A stretch of 29,940 nt of DNA from an uncultured Oscillibacter sp. Lineage in GTDB: Bacteria > Bacillota > Clostridia > Oscillospirales > Oscillospiraceae. Under the pieces are notes generated by a model. It did not search any database. It was given only the letters and a program-made list of their open reading frames with translations, and was not told the DNA's origin. The stretch covers positions 1-29,940 of the forward strand of contig UQUC01000018.1 of the NCBI GenBank assembly GCA_900544105.1. The letters are read 5' to 3'. Below, one piece after another: positions 7,865-16,943 of the stretch (its first letter is position 1; each line of letters starts with the position of its first letter). A program made the position numbers and the translations under genes.

Positions 7865-8179
7865 ATGCAAAAGAAAGCACCTATGGGACCGCATAAGCTT
7901 TTAAAAGTGTGCAATGGTTTCTTTTTCGGTGGGCTTGGCCTGACGGCTGTGATTTATCTGATCGGCGAATCCTACCAGTGGCGGGGAAACGATGTGTCGG
8001 TATTCCTTTGGATCGCGGCAGGTGTTGGAATTCTGATCATGGCCGGAAGCCTGCTGACCGCCTTTTTGAAACTACGCTGTCCCTACTGCGGGGCCTCCCT
8101 GATGGCCGGCGGCCGGATGCCAACCAGCCTGCCCCATTTCTGCCCCGACTGCGGAAAATCGCTGGATAGCTGCGATTAA
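7865..8179 (+). CDS. Small membrane protein with C-terminal zinc ribbon
   Basis: Unrecognised protein of 104 residues. Two hydrophobic segments, about residues 15-34 and 45-69, look like a membrane hairpin. They are followed by a cytoplasmic-type zinc ribbon with two CxxC pairs, CPYCG and CPDCGKS, 19 residues apart. Such membrane-anchored zinc ribbons are common in clostridia and have no fixed function. Start ATG follows GAGGG by about 6 bases. A 22-bp palindrome stands just upstream, so the gene may have its own regulation. Confidence 0.72.
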   Translation: MQKKAPMGPHKLLKVCNGFFFGGLGLTAVIYLIGESYQWRGNDVSVFLWIAAGVGILIMAGSLLTAFLKLRCPYCGASLMAGGRMPTSLPHFCPDCGKSLDSCD

Positions 8180-8273
8180 ATTTACGCAAGAGATGTGTAG
8201 TGAATCACCTTTACGATGGTTGTAATATAAGTAAATTCAGCAAATACACAAGAGAGAAAACAGGAGGTGGCCT

Positions 8274-11200
8274 ATGGCCTTCACCCATCTGCATGTGCAT
8301 ACGGAGTTCAGCCTGCTGGACGGCTTCTGCAAGATCAAGGAGCTGCCGGGGGTGGTGAAATCCATGGGCCAGACCGCCTGTGCCATCACGGACCACGGTG
8401 TTATGTACGGCGTCATCGACTTCTATCGGGCTTGCAAGGCGGAGGGCGTGAAGCCCATCATCGGCTGCGAGGTCTATGTGGCCCCTCATGGCCGCACCCG
8501 GTTCGATAAGGTCCACGAATTCGATAGCGAGAGCCGCCATCTGGTGCTTCTGTGCGAAAACGAGGAGGGCTACCGCAACCTCTCCTACATGGTGTCTCTG
8601 GCCTGGACGGAGGGCTTCTACGTGAAGCCCCGTATCGACCAGGAGCTACTGCGGAAGCACTCCAAGGGCCTGATCGCACTGTCGGCATGTCTGGCGGGAG
8701 AGATCCCCCGCCGCCTGCGGAATGGAGAGTATGACAACGCCAAGGCCTATGCGCTGGAAATGGCGGAGTTGTTCGGCCCGGACCGGTTTTATTTAGAATT
8801 GCAGGACCACGGCATCCGGGATCAGAAGATCGTGAACCAGTCTATCCTGAAGATCCATCAGGAGACCGGTATCCCTATGGTCTGCACCAATGACGCCCAC
8901 TATCTTCGGAAAGAGGACGCCGAGGCCCATGACATCCTGCTGTGCATCCAGACCGGCAAAACGGTGGACGATGAAAACCGGATGCGCTACGAGCCTCAGA
9001 ACTTCTACCTCCGCAGCGAGGAGGAGATGGCGGCGCTGTTCGAGGGCTACGAGGGCGCACTGGAAAACACCCAGAAGATCACGGAGATGTGCGACCTTGA
9101 ATTTACCTTTGGCAAGTACCACCTGCCGGAATTCAAGCTGCCGGAGGGGTATGATAGCTTTTCCTACCTGAAAAAGCTGTGCGACGAGGGCTACAAGGCC
9201 CGGTACGGCGATGATGACAAATACCGGGGCCAGTTGAAATACGAGCAGGACATGATCGAGAAAATGGGCTTTACCGACTATTTCCTCATCGTATCCGACT
9301 TCGTGCGCTATGCCAAAAGCGTGGGGATCCCTGTGGGACCGGGCCGCGGCAGTGCGGCGGGGTCCATGGTCAGCTACTGCCTCAGCATCACCGATATCGA
9401 CCCCATGAAGTACAGCCTGTACTTCGAGCGGTTCCTGAACCCGGAGCGAGTGAGTATGCCGGATATCGACATGGACTTCGGCGATACCCGCCGGGGCGAG
9501 GTGGTGGACTACGTCCGCCGCAAGTACGGTGACGACCATGTGGCCCAGATCGTCACCTTCGGCACCATGGCCGCCCGGGGCGTGATCCGGGACGTGGGCC
9601 GGGTGCTGAATATGCCCTACGCCGATGTGGACGTCATCGCCAAGCTGGTGCCAAACACCCTGCACATCACCCTGAATGACGCGCTGAAGCTCTCTAAGGA
9701 GCTGCGGGACCGCTATGAGACCGACGGCCAGGTGAAGCGGCTCATCGACACCGCCAGAGCACTGGAGGGAATGCCCCGCCACGCCTCCACCCACGCCGCC
9801 GGCGTGGTCATCACCCGGAAGCCGGTGTACGAGTATGTGCCACTGGCGAAAAACGACGAATCCGTGGTCTGCCAGTACATCATGACCACACTGGAAGAGC
9901 TGGGACTGCTGAAAATGGACTTCCTGGGCCTGCGGAACCTGACGGTGTTGGACGATGCCGTGAAAATGGTCCAGACCCGGCAGCCGGACTTCACCCTGGC
10001 GGATATTCCGGAGGGGGACCCGGAGACCTACAAAATGCTGTCTGACGGCAAGACCAACGGCGTGTTCCAGATGGAATCCACCGGCATGACCGGCGTCTGC
10101 GTAGGTCTGAAGCCCCAGAGCATCGAGGATATCACCGCCATCATCGCCCTGTACCGTCCCGGCCCCATGGATTCTATCCCCAAGTTCATCGCCTGTAAGC
10201 ACGACCCCAGCAAGGTCAGTTATATCATCCCGGAGCTGGAGCCGATCTTGTCCATCACTTACGGCTGTATCGTCTATCAGGAGCAGGTCATCCAGATCTT
10301 CCAGCAGCTTGCCGGGTATACGCTGGGACAGGCGGATATGCTCCGCCGTGCCATGAGCAAGAAGAAGGCCAAGGACGTGGCCAAGGAGCGGGAGGCGTTT
10401 CTTCACGGCGATCCCGCCCGCAACATCAAGGGCTGCGTGGCCAACGGCATCGACCCCGCCGCGGCCGAAAAGATCTACGATGAGATCTTCGCCTTCGCCA
10501 ATTACGCATTCAATAAGGCCCACGCCGTTTCCTATGCGGTGGTGGCCTATCAGACGGCGTACTTCAAATGCCATTTCCCGCGGGAGTATATGGCGGCGCT
10601 GCTGACCAGCGTGCTGGATAACTCCGACAAGGTCTCCGGCTACATCGGCGAGTGCCGAGAGTGCGGCATCGCCCTGCTACCGCCGGACATCAACCGCTCC
10701 GCTGACCGGTTCACGGTAGAGGAGGGGGGTATCCGGTTCGGCCTGGTGGCTATCAAGAACATCGGGCGGGGCTTCATTCAAGCAGTGATGCGGGAGCGGG
10801 AGACCGGGGGCGACTTTACATCCCTGTACGATTTTTGCAGCCGCATGAACGGCAGCGAAATGAACAAGCGGGCGGTGGAAAATCTGATCCGTTCCGGTGC
10901 CTTTGACTCCATGGGTGCCAGACGTTCCCAGCTTATCAAAGTTTATGAGTCGGTGATGGACTCCGTGGCAGCCCAGCAGCGGGAAAATGTAGAGGGACAG
11001 ATGGACTTCTTCTCCATGACTGCCGACAATGACGAAAAATCAAACTCCGTAAAGGAAATTCCCCTGCCTGATATTCCGGAGTATACACCGGAAGAATTGA
11101 TGACCATGGAGAAGGCCACCACTGGACTGTACCTCTCCGGTCACCCTATGGACCATTATCGGGACGCTGTGCGGAAGCTCCACGCTCCCACCATCGTTTC

Positions 11201-11762
11201 AATTATCGAGGACTTTTCCCGGGAAAACGGCCCGGAGCGCTTTCTGGATGGCCAGCGGATCACCATTGCCGGCGTCATCACCTCCAGCAAGACGAAAACC
11301 ACAAAGAACAACAGCCTCATGGCCTATGTCATGGTGGAGGATGACACCGCCTCCATGGAGCTGCTGTGCTTCAGCCGGGTGCTGGAGACCTGCGGCGCAT
11401 ACATGAAGGAAAATCAGGCAGTGGTGGTAAAAGGGCGGCTGTCCGTCCGGGACGAAAAGGCCCCCCAGATCATGTGCGACTCCATTTATCCGCTGTCCAC
11501 GGTGGAGGGCGGCATCCCAGAGCCCCAGCCCAAGCAGGAAGCAGCGGCAGCAGGGGAGACCCTGTTCCTGAAATTCCCCAGCATTGACGATCCTGCCATC
11601 CGCCACATGAAGCTGGTATTCCAGATGTTCCCCGGCAAAAGCGTGGTGAAAATGGTCATGGCAGACACCCGGAAGGTCTATGCTACCCAAGCGTTGCTGC
11701 ACCCGGCATTGGTGCAGGAAGCTCAGGAGACCCTGGGTCACGAAAATGTGGTAGTCAAATAA
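8274..11762 (+). CDS. dnaE: DNA polymerase III alpha subunit DnaE
   Basis: Replicative DNA polymerase alpha subunit of the DnaE type, 1162 residues, a normal length. The N-terminal PHP domain shows HVHTEFSLLDG, ITDHGVMYG, GCEVYV and NDAHYL. The palm has GPGRGSAAGS and the catalytic triad region PDIDMDFGD near residue 396. Helix-hairpin-helix and finger regions follow, with RRAMSKKKA and FNKAHAVSYA. A C-terminal OB-fold (ITIAGVITSSK, from about residue 996) is followed by a short tail. A strong CAGGAGGTGG site precedes the ATG. I see no convincing promoter in the 94 bases upstream. In Firmicutes DnaE usually works beside PolC, which is not in this window. Confidence 0.97.
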   Translation: MAFTHLHVHTEFSLLDGFCKIKELPGVVKSMGQTACAITDHGVMYGVIDFYRACKAEGVKPIIGCEVYVAPHGRTRFDKVHEFDSESRHLVLLCENEEGYRNLSYMVSLAWTEGFYVKPRIDQELLRKHSKGLIALSACLAGEIPRRLRNGEYDNAKAYALEMAELFGPDRFYLELQDHGIRDQKIVNQSILKIHQETGIPMVCTNDAHYLRKEDAEAHDILLCIQTGKTVDDENRMRYEPQNFYLRSEEEMAALFEGYEGALENTQKITEMCDLEFTFGKYHLPEFKLPEGYDSFSYLKKLCDEGYKARYGDDDKYRGQLKYEQDMIEKMGFTDYFLIVSDFVRYAKSVGIPVGPGRGSAAGSMVSYCLSITDIDPMKYSLYFERFLNPERVSMPDIDMDFGDTRRGEVVDYVRRKYGDDHVAQIVTFGTMAARGVIRDVGRVLNMPYADVDVIAKLVPNTLHITLNDALKLSKELRDRYETDGQVKRLIDTARALEGMPRHASTHAAGVVITRKPVYEYVPLAKNDESVVCQYIMTTLEELGLLKMDFLGLRNLTVLDDAVKMVQTRQPDFTLADIPEGDPETYKMLSDGKTNGVFQMESTGMTGVCVGLKPQSIEDITAIIALYRPGPMDSIPKFIACKHDPSKVSYIIPELEPILSITYGCIVYQEQVIQIFQQLAGYTLGQADMLRRAMSKKKAKDVAKEREAFLHGDPARNIKGCVANGIDPAAAEKIYDEIFAFANYAFNKAHAVSYAVVAYQTAYFKCHFPREYMAALLTSVLDNSDKVSGYIGECRECGIALLPPDINRSADRFTVEEGGIRFGLVAIKNIGRGFIQAVMRERETGGDFTSLYDFCSRMNGSEMNKRAVENLIRSGAFDSMGARRSQLIKVYESVMDSVAAQQRENVEGQMDFFSMTADNDEKSNSVKEIPLPDIPEYTPEELMTMEKATTGLYLSGHPMDHYRDAVRKLHAPTIVSIIEDFSRENGPERFLDGQRITIAGVITSSKTKTTKNNSLMAYVMVEDDTASMELLCFSRVLETCGAYMKENQAVVVKGRLSVRDEKAPQIMCDSIYPLSTVEGGIPEPQPKQEAAAAGETLFLKFPSIDDPAIRHMKLVFQMFPGKSVVKMVMADTRKVYATQALLHPALVQEAQETLGHENVVVK

Positions 11763-11778
11763 TAGCCAAAGATCCCAA

Positions 11779-11820
11779 AAGCCCGACTTTCGGAATATTC
11801 CGGAGGCCGGGCTTGGTTTA
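11779..11820 (+). terminator. Likely terminator of dnaE
   Basis: Outer stem AAGCCCG (11779-11785) with CGGGCTT (11808-11814), enclosing a perfect inner palindrome CGGAATATTCCG (11791-11802), followed by GGTTTA. The T run is weak. Confidence 0.5.
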
Positions 11821-11838
11821 TCGGTTCGGCTGCCAACG

Positions 11839-11870
11839 AAAAAACCGGCCCTCCGAAAACGGAGAGCCGG
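11839..11870 (-). terminator. Terminator of the ABC importer operon
   Basis: On the minus strand CCGGCTCTCCG and CGGAGGGCCGG (11860-11870 with 11845-11855) form an 11-bp stem with one mismatch and a TTTT loop, followed by six T. It lies just after the stop of the second permease gene. Confidence 0.92.
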
Positions 11871-11881
11871 TAAAGGTTTGG

Positions 11882-12877
11882 TCAGCGTTCTTCCCGGAAG
11901 AAGCTGAGACCCAGAGAGGCGGGGGGCTGATCCTCCCGCTTTTTCCGCAGGGAAACGATGATGAGCACCGCCAGCGTTACCACATAGGGGAGCATCTTGT
12001 AAAGCTCCTTGATGGCCAGGTTGGTGCCGGTGGGAATGTAGAGATACAGGATGTAAAACCCGCCGAACAGGATGGAAGCCAGCACGCTGACGTTGGGCCG
12101 CCAGATGGTGAAGATCACCAGTGCGATGGCCAGCCAGCCGCGGTCGCCGAAGGCATTGTTGGACCAGACGCCGGAGGCGTAGTCCATCACATAGTACAGT
12201 CCGCCGAGACCCGCGATCATACTGCCAACGCAGGTAGCCAGATACTTGTACTTGGTGACGTTGATGCCGGCGGCGTCCGCTGTGGACGCGCTCTCGCCCA
12301 CGGCCCGGAGATGCAGTCCGGGACGGGTGTGCTTGAGGAAGTAGGAGGCCAGCAGCGCCAGCAGAATGGCCAGATACGCCAGGAATCCATAGGACAGGAA
12401 TATCTGACCAAACCAGCCGCACTTGGCGGCGAAGGGGAGGGACCTGTTGAAATAGGCGCTGGTGGTGGAAAGGGCGATGGAGGGGACCTCGCTGCCCGTC
12501 AGCTTGATGAGAGAGCCGCCGAAGAAGTTACCGATGCCCACGCCGAAGGTGGTCATGGCAAGGCCGGTCACGTTCTGGTTGGCCCGGAGGGTCACCGTCA
12601 GCAGGCAGTACAGCAGACCCATCAGCAAAGAGCCCAGCAGGGAGCACAGCATAGGGATGCCAACGGCCAGCAGGCCATTCATAGAGGCCGCAGGGGTGGA
12701 CTGCTCGTAGAAGAACGCACCGATGACGCCGCAGATGCCGCCCACATACATGATGCCGGGGATACCTAAGTTCAGGTTGCCGGATTTCTCCGTCAGGATC
12801 TCGCCGGTGCTGCCATAGAGCAGGGGAATACCCTGCATGACCGCGCGGGGGAGGAATGAAACAAGATCAAAAAACAT
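11882..12877 (-). CDS. BMP-type ABC importer, permease 2 (YufQ/NupQ-like)
   Basis: Inner membrane permease of the branched-chain/ribose-like superfamily, closest to YufQ/NupQ of nucleoside importers. 331 residues, almost entirely hydrophobic, with about eight to ten membrane spans. EKSGNLNLGIPGIMYVGG near residue 30 is the typical N-terminal segment of this permease. The conserved loop GESASTADAAGINVTKYK near residue 200 is the proposed coupling region that contacts the ATPase. Start ATG is preceded by AAGGAGG located in the 3' end of the upstream permease gene. It is the last gene of the ATPase-permease-permease unit. Confidence 0.92.
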   Translation of the reverse strand: MFFDLVSFLPRAVMQGIPLLYGSTGEILTEKSGNLNLGIPGIMYVGGICGVIGAFFYEQSTPAASMNGLLAVGIPMLCSLLGSLLMGLLYCLLTVTLRANQNVTGLAMTTFGVGIGNFFGGSLIKLTGSEVPSIALSTTSAYFNRSLPFAAKCGWFGQIFLSYGFLAYLAILLALLASYFLKHTRPGLHLRAVGESASTADAAGINVTKYKYLATCVGSMIAGLGGLYYVMDYASGVWSNNAFGDRGWLAIALVIFTIWRPNVSVLASILFGGFYILYLYIPTGTNLAIKELYKMLPYVVTLAVLIIVSLRKKREDQPPASLGLSFFREER

Positions 12878-12880
12878 CGC

Positions 12881-13975
12881 TTACGCCTCCTTCTTTCCGC
12901 TCTTACGCAGGCTGACCTGATAGGTGATGAAAAACTCGCTGCCGATGATGAAAAACAGGATGATGCCGGTGAGAATGTCCGAGAAGGACTGATTCAGGCC
13001 GAAGGTACTGGAGATCTCGCTGGCGCCCCGGCCCAGCACCACCAGCAGCAGGCTGGTGAAGATCATGATGATGGGGTTGAATTTCGCCATCCACGATACC
13101 ATGACGGCGGTGAAGCCACGGCCGCCCACGATGGTGGTGGTGAGGGTGTGGTCCGTACCGGCAGTGAGCAGCAGACCCATGAGGCCGCATACCGCGCCGG
13201 AGAGCACCATGGTGCGGACGATGACCCGTTCCACTTTGATGCCTGCATAGCTGGCGGTCCGCTGGCTTTCACCCACCACGGCGATCTCATAGCCATGCTT
13301 GCTGTAATTAAGATAGATGTACATGAACACGGTGAGCACTGCCACCACAAGAATCGCCAGCAGGTATTTCTGACCGCCGACCACAGGCAGCCAGCCAGCC
13401 TCCGTGCCCTGGTTGATAATGCCGATCTTACCGGCGCCCTTGGGGACCTCCCACACGATGATGAAGAAGGCCGCAAGCTGGGTGGCGATATAGTTCATCA
13501 TCAGGGTAAACAGTGTTTCATTGGTGTTCCATTTGGCCTTGAAGAAGGCGGGGAGGAAGCCCCAGAGAGCGCCCGCAGCCAGTGCTGCGGCCAGAGAGAC
13601 CAGGATCAGCACTGCATTGGGGAGCTTGTCAGCCAGACAGATCATGCAGGCAGCCGTGGCCAGACAGCCAATGAGCACCTGGCCCTCGGCGCCGATGTTC
13701 CAAAAGCGCATTTTGAAGGCGGGCGTCACCGCCAGAGAAATACCCAGCAGGACCGCCAGGTTCTGAAAAGTGACCCAGGACTTTCGGGCGGAGCCGAAGG
13801 CACCCTTGAAGATAGTTGCAAAAATATTGACGGGATTTTCGCCGGTCAGCAGCATAGTGACCACCGCACAGGCCACCAGAGCCAGCAGAATGGCACAGCC
13901 CCGGATGGCGAAGCTCTTGTACCAGGGCAGGGTGTCCCGCTTGGCGATGTGGAACAGAGATTGCTTTTTATTCAT
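12881..13975 (-). CDS. BMP-type ABC importer, permease 1 (YufP/NupP-like)
   Basis: First permease of the importer, 364 residues, matching the YufP/NupP type of nucleoside ABC permease. After a short basic cytoplasmic N-terminus (MNKKQSLFHIAKRD) there is a first span, a periplasmic-side loop with NPVNIF, then several further spans. Conserved features are NIGAEGQVLIG near residue 90, WNTNETLFTLMMNYIA near 150, and the coupling loop GESQRTASYAGIKVERV near 240. It overlaps the ATPase gene by 8 bases and is separated from the next permease by 3, so all three are very likely translated together. Confidence 0.92.
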   Translation of the reverse strand: MNKKQSLFHIAKRDTLPWYKSFAIRGCAILLALVACAVVTMLLTGENPVNIFATIFKGAFGSARKSWVTFQNLAVLLGISLAVTPAFKMRFWNIGAEGQVLIGCLATAACMICLADKLPNAVLILVSLAAALAAGALWGFLPAFFKAKWNTNETLFTLMMNYIATQLAAFFIIVWEVPKGAGKIGIINQGTEAGWLPVVGGQKYLLAILVVAVLTVFMYIYLNYSKHGYEIAVVGESQRTASYAGIKVERVIVRTMVLSGAVCGLMGLLLTAGTDHTLTTTIVGGRGFTAVMVSWMAKFNPIIMIFTSLLLVVLGRGASEISSTFGLNQSFSDILTGIILFFIIGSEFFITYQVSLRKSGKKEA

Positions 13976-15500
13976 CTGCCTTGCCTCCCTCCATGCGGGT
14001 CATCAGCGCGCCGATCTGCCGCTTGTCGGCAGTGCGGGCATCCACCACGCCGGACACCTGACCGCCGCAGAGGACCACGATCCGGTCGCACAGCTCCAGC
14101 AGCACGTCCAGATCTTCGCCCACATACATCACGGCGATGCCCTTCATCTTTTGCTCCGTCAGCAGGTTGTAAATGGTGTAGGATGTATTGATATCCAGAC
14201 CACGGACGGCGTAGGCCGTCATCAGAACGGCGGGGGCCTGCGCGATCTCACGGCCCACCAGCACCTTCTGAACGTTGCCGCCGGACATCCGGCGCACAGG
14301 GAAGCTGGTGCTGGGGGTCACGACCTCCAGCTCCTGCCAGATGCGCTGGGCCAGATCCTCCGGGTCCTTCCGGTTCAGGAAAACACCGTGGCCCTTCCGC
14401 CAGGAGCGGAGCATCATGTTGCCGGTCATGCCCATGGAGCCGACCAGACCCATACCCAGCCGGTCCTCCGGGACGAAGGACATGGCAATGCCGCTCTTGC
14501 GGATGTCCATGGGGTCCATGCCCACCAGATTTTTCGTCTTGCCGTCGGCGGGATCGTAATAGGTCACGCTGCCGGAGGCGATGGGGTAGAGGCCCGCGAT
14601 GGATTCCAGCAGCTCCCGCTGGCCGCTGCCAGCCACGCCAGCCACACCCAGCACCTCACCGGCGTTGACAGTAAAGCTCACATTGTCCAGACGCTTGACG
14701 CCCAGCTCGTCGAACACAGTCAAGCCGTCCAGCACCAGACGGGGCGTTACGTTCACCGGGTCGGGCCGGTCGATGTTCAGGCTGACACTGTGACCCACCA
14801 TCATATCCGTCAGGGACTGCTGGTCAGCGTCCTTGGTGGCCACATCTCCGATATACTCGCCCTTGCGGAGCACCGCCACACGGTCGGAGACATCCAGCAC
14901 CTCGTGGAGCTTGTGGGTGATGATGATGAGGGACTTACCGTCCGCCTTCATGTTTCGCATGATCTGGAACAGTTTGTCCGTCTCCTGGGGCGTCAGGACG
15001 GCGGTAGGCTCGTCCAGGATCAGAATATCCGCACCCCGGAACAGAACCTTGACGATCTCAACAGTCTGCTTCTGGGAAACGGACATATCGTAGATCTTCT
15101 GGTTGGGATCGATGTCAAAGCCGTACTTATCGCAGATCTCCTTGACCTTCTTGCTGGCCTCGGCCAGGTCCAGCTTGCCCTCCAGACCCAGAACGATGTT
15201 CTCCGTGGCGGTGAACACATCCACCAGCTTGAAATGCTGATGGATCATGCCGATGCCATAGTTGAATGCGTCCTTGGGAGAGGCAATGGTCACAGGCTTG
15301 CCGTGAATGTAGATCTGTCCCTCATCGGGGAAGTAGATACCGGAAAGCATATTCATCAGCGTGGTCTTGCCGCTGCCGTTTTCACCCAGCAGAGACAGGA
15401 TCTCGCCTTCGCGCAGTTCCAGATTGATGGCGTTGTTCGCCACGACCTTGCCGAACCGCTTCGTTACGTTTTCCATTTTTACCGCACACGCAGGAGCCAA
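13968..15500 (-). CDS. BMP-type ABC importer, tandem ATP-binding protein (YufO/NupO-like)
   Basis: Cytoplasmic ATPase with two nucleotide-binding domains fused in one chain, about 510 residues. Domain 1 has Walker A GENGSGKTT near residue 38, a degenerate signature (MSVSQKQTVEI) and Walker B ILILDEPT near 160. Domain 2 has the family's degenerate Walker A (GVAGSGQREL), a signature MSGGNVQK, and an unusual Walker B/D-loop region TAYAVRGLD where relatives usually have a proline-threonine pair before RGLD. I chose TTG at 15500, 6 bases after AAAGGGTG; ATG at 15476 lacks a ribosome site and starts inside the domain. It leads the ATPase-permease-permease operon with its own promoter. Confidence 0.93.
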   Translation of the reverse strand: MAPACAVKMENVTKRFGKVVANNAINLELREGEILSLLGENGSGKTTLMNMLSGIYFPDEGQIYIHGKPVTIASPKDAFNYGIGMIHQHFKLVDVFTATENIVLGLEGKLDLAEASKKVKEICDKYGFDIDPNQKIYDMSVSQKQTVEIVKVLFRGADILILDEPTAVLTPQETDKLFQIMRNMKADGKSLIIITHKLHEVLDVSDRVAVLRKGEYIGDVATKDADQQSLTDMMVGHSVSLNIDRPDPVNVTPRLVLDGLTVFDELGVKRLDNVSFTVNAGEVLGVAGVAGSGQRELLESIAGLYPIASGSVTYYDPADGKTKNLVGMDPMDIRKSGIAMSFVPEDRLGMGLVGSMGMTGNMMLRSWRKGHGVFLNRKDPEDLAQRIWQELEVVTPSTSFPVRRMSGGNVQKVLVGREIAQAPAVLMTAYAVRGLDINTSYTIYNLLTEQKMKGIAVMYVGEDLDVLLELCDRIVVLCGGQVSGVVDARTADKRQIGALMTRMEGGKADE

Positions 15501-15520
15501 GGCAGTCACCCTTTCTTCAG

Positions 15521-15550
15521 CGGCGGGGGACAAAACACGGTCCCGCGCCG
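15521..15550 (-). promoter_or_regulatory. Leader hairpin before the ATPase start
   Basis: CGGCGCGGGAC and GTCCCCCGCCG (15540-15550 with 15521-15531) pair at 10 of 11 positions around an 8-base loop. It starts about 12 bases into the predicted transcript and ends just before the Shine-Dalgarno site. It may protect the 5' end or affect translation. Confidence 0.5.
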
Positions 15551-15568
15551 GATCGTTCGATATGGATA

Positions 15569-15597
15569 ATTATAGCATACACCCAGCGGCTTGTAAA
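15569..15597 (-). promoter_or_regulatory. SigA-type promoter of the ATPase-permease operon
   Basis: On the minus strand TTTACA (15592-15597), exactly 17 bases, and a perfect TATAAT (15569-15574). The leader to the TTG start is about 60 bases. It means the ATPase and permeases need not depend on the lipoprotein promoter. Confidence 0.85.
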
Positions 15598-15649
15598 TTC
15601 AAAGTACAGGCCTGACGGGAAAAAATCCGGGAAAACCGGAGCGGTGGAA

Positions 15650-15682
15650 AAGGAAAGCCGGACTGCCTGAGGCAGTCCGGCT
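15650..15682 (-). terminator. Terminator between lipoprotein and ATPase genes
   Basis: Perfect 12-bp stem AGCCGGACTGCC/GGCAGTCCGGCT (15656-15667 with 15671-15682) and a 3-base loop, followed on the minus strand by TTCCTTTTCC. It lies about 20 bases after the lipoprotein stop. The T run is interrupted, so some read-through is possible. Confidence 0.75.
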
Positions 15683-15701
15683 GTTTGGGATCGAGAAGCG
15701 A

Positions 15702-16943
15702 TTAGCCGCCGAAGTTGGTATCCAGCAGGTTGATGCCGTCGATCTGCAGATCGAAATAGGGAGCGGAACGGAAGGTGGACTCAGCGAAGTAGCCGTCCAC
15801 GATGGCCTCGGTGTCGGGGGTGTAGTTGGGATCGGTGTCCACGTCAGCCTTGGAGGAGGTCAGAGTCTCACCCTTCACAGTGAAGGTGGAGCAGTCAAAG
15901 ACGTGACGGGTGCCGTTCTCCAGCTCGGCCTTCACAGCGTCGATGGCCTCCTGAGTGCCCTCAGCGGCAGCGGTGGTGTTGACATCGGTGAGCACCACGG
16001 AGCCGGTAGCCAGGGTGCCGGTCCAGTCGGCGTCGATGGCCTCGCCGTTCATAGCAGCGGTGATGGCATACTCATAGTAGGGAGCCCAGTCGATCCGGGA
16101 GGAAACGATGAAGGTGTTGGGGCAGGCAGCCTGGGTAGAGCCGTTGTAGGAGACGTTGGGAACGCCGGCGGTCTCGCAGGCAGTGGGAGCGCCCATGGAG
16201 TCAGCGTGCTGGCTGATGAGGACGCAGCCGTTGGCGATCAGCTTGTTGGCGCCTTCCTTCTCGGCGGTCTCGTCATACCAGGAACCGGTGAAGGTCACGT
16301 CCATGGTGACAGAGGGGCACACGGACTTGGCGCCCAGATAGAAGGAGGTGTAGCCGGAGATAACCTCGGCATAGGTGAAAGCGCCCACATAGCCCATCTT
16401 GGCCTGATCCTCGGTGATGTAACCGTTGGCGATCATGTCATTGAGCTTCATACCGGCGGCAACGCCAGCCAGGTAACGGCCCTCATAGATGGAAGCGAAA
16501 GCGTTGTGGTAGTTGCTCAGGCCCTCGGTGTGAGCCTTGGTGCCGGTGGAGTGGCAGAACTGCACGTTGGGGAACTCCTTGGCAGCCTGGATCATGTAGT
16601 CCTCGTGACCGAAAGAGTCGGCGAAGATGATGTCGCAGCCGTCATCGGCCAGCTCAGCAGCCTTGTCGTAGCACTCCTGACCCTCGGGAACGTTGGTGAT
16701 GATCTTGTACTCCACACCCAGCTTTTCGCAGGCTTCCTTAGCAGCGTTGATGAAGTTCAGGTCATAGGTGGAGTTTTCATCATGGAGCATGATGAAGCCG
16801 ACCTTAAAGTCGGTAGCGGTCTCGGTGGGAGCATCGGTCTTGGTCTCATCAGCTTTGGTAGTATCATCGCTCTTAGTGCCGCCGCAGGCGGAAAGGGCGA
16901 GGACCATAGAGAGACTCAGGAGCAGCGCAAGAAGCTTCTTCAT
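15702..16943 (-). CDS. BMP family ABC importer substrate-binding lipoprotein
   Basis: Extracytoplasmic binding protein of the Bmp/Med family (PF02608), whose studied members bind nucleosides. 413 residues. A lipoprotein signal peptide ends in LSAC with the modified cysteine at residue 20, followed by a Thr/Asp/Lys-rich linker to about residue 45. The periplasmic-binding fold begins FKVGFIMLHDENSTYDLNF; AFASIYEGRYLAGVAAG and ISQHADSMGAP are the family's conserved central segments. GGAGGA lies about 10 bases before the ATG. It stands upstream of the ATPase and permease genes in the same orientation, as in nucleoside importers such as yufNOPQ. Substrate is inferred from family, not shown. Confidence 0.93.
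   Translation of the reverse strand: MKKLLALLLSLSMVLALSACGGTKSDDTTKADETKTDAPTETATDFKVGFIMLHDENSTYDLNFINAAKEACEKLGVEYKIITNVPEGQECYDKAAELADDGCDIIFADSFGHEDYMIQAAKEFPNVQFCHSTGTKAHTEGLSNYHNAFASIYEGRYLAGVAAGMKLNDMIANGYITEDQAKMGYVGAFTYAEVISGYTSFYLGAKSVCPSVTMDVTFTGSWYDETAEKEGANKLIANGCVLISQHADSMGAPTACETAGVPNVSYNGSTQAACPNTFIVSSRIDWAPYYEYAITAAMNGEAIDADWTGTLATGSVVLTDVNTTAAAEGTQEAIDAVKAELENGTRHVFDCSTFTVKGETLTSSKADVDTDPNYTPDTEAIVDGYFAESTFRSAPYFDLQIDGINLLDTNFGG

Noticed and set aside
8180..8273. Promoter for dnaE (TAATAT/TATAAG-like boxes near 8223-8232)
   Set aside because: No -35 box at a proper distance; matches are only 3-4 of 6 and the region is simply A/T-rich.
8793..10574. 593-codon open frame on the minus strand within dnaE
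   Set aside because: Fully antisense to conserved dnaE coding sequence, with a His/Gly/Val-rich translation and no ribosome site.
13770..15569. 599-codon open frame on the plus strand opposite the ABC ATPase
   Set aside because: Antisense to a certain ATPase gene; His/Gln-rich translation without a recognisable domain, and it crosses the ATPase promoter.
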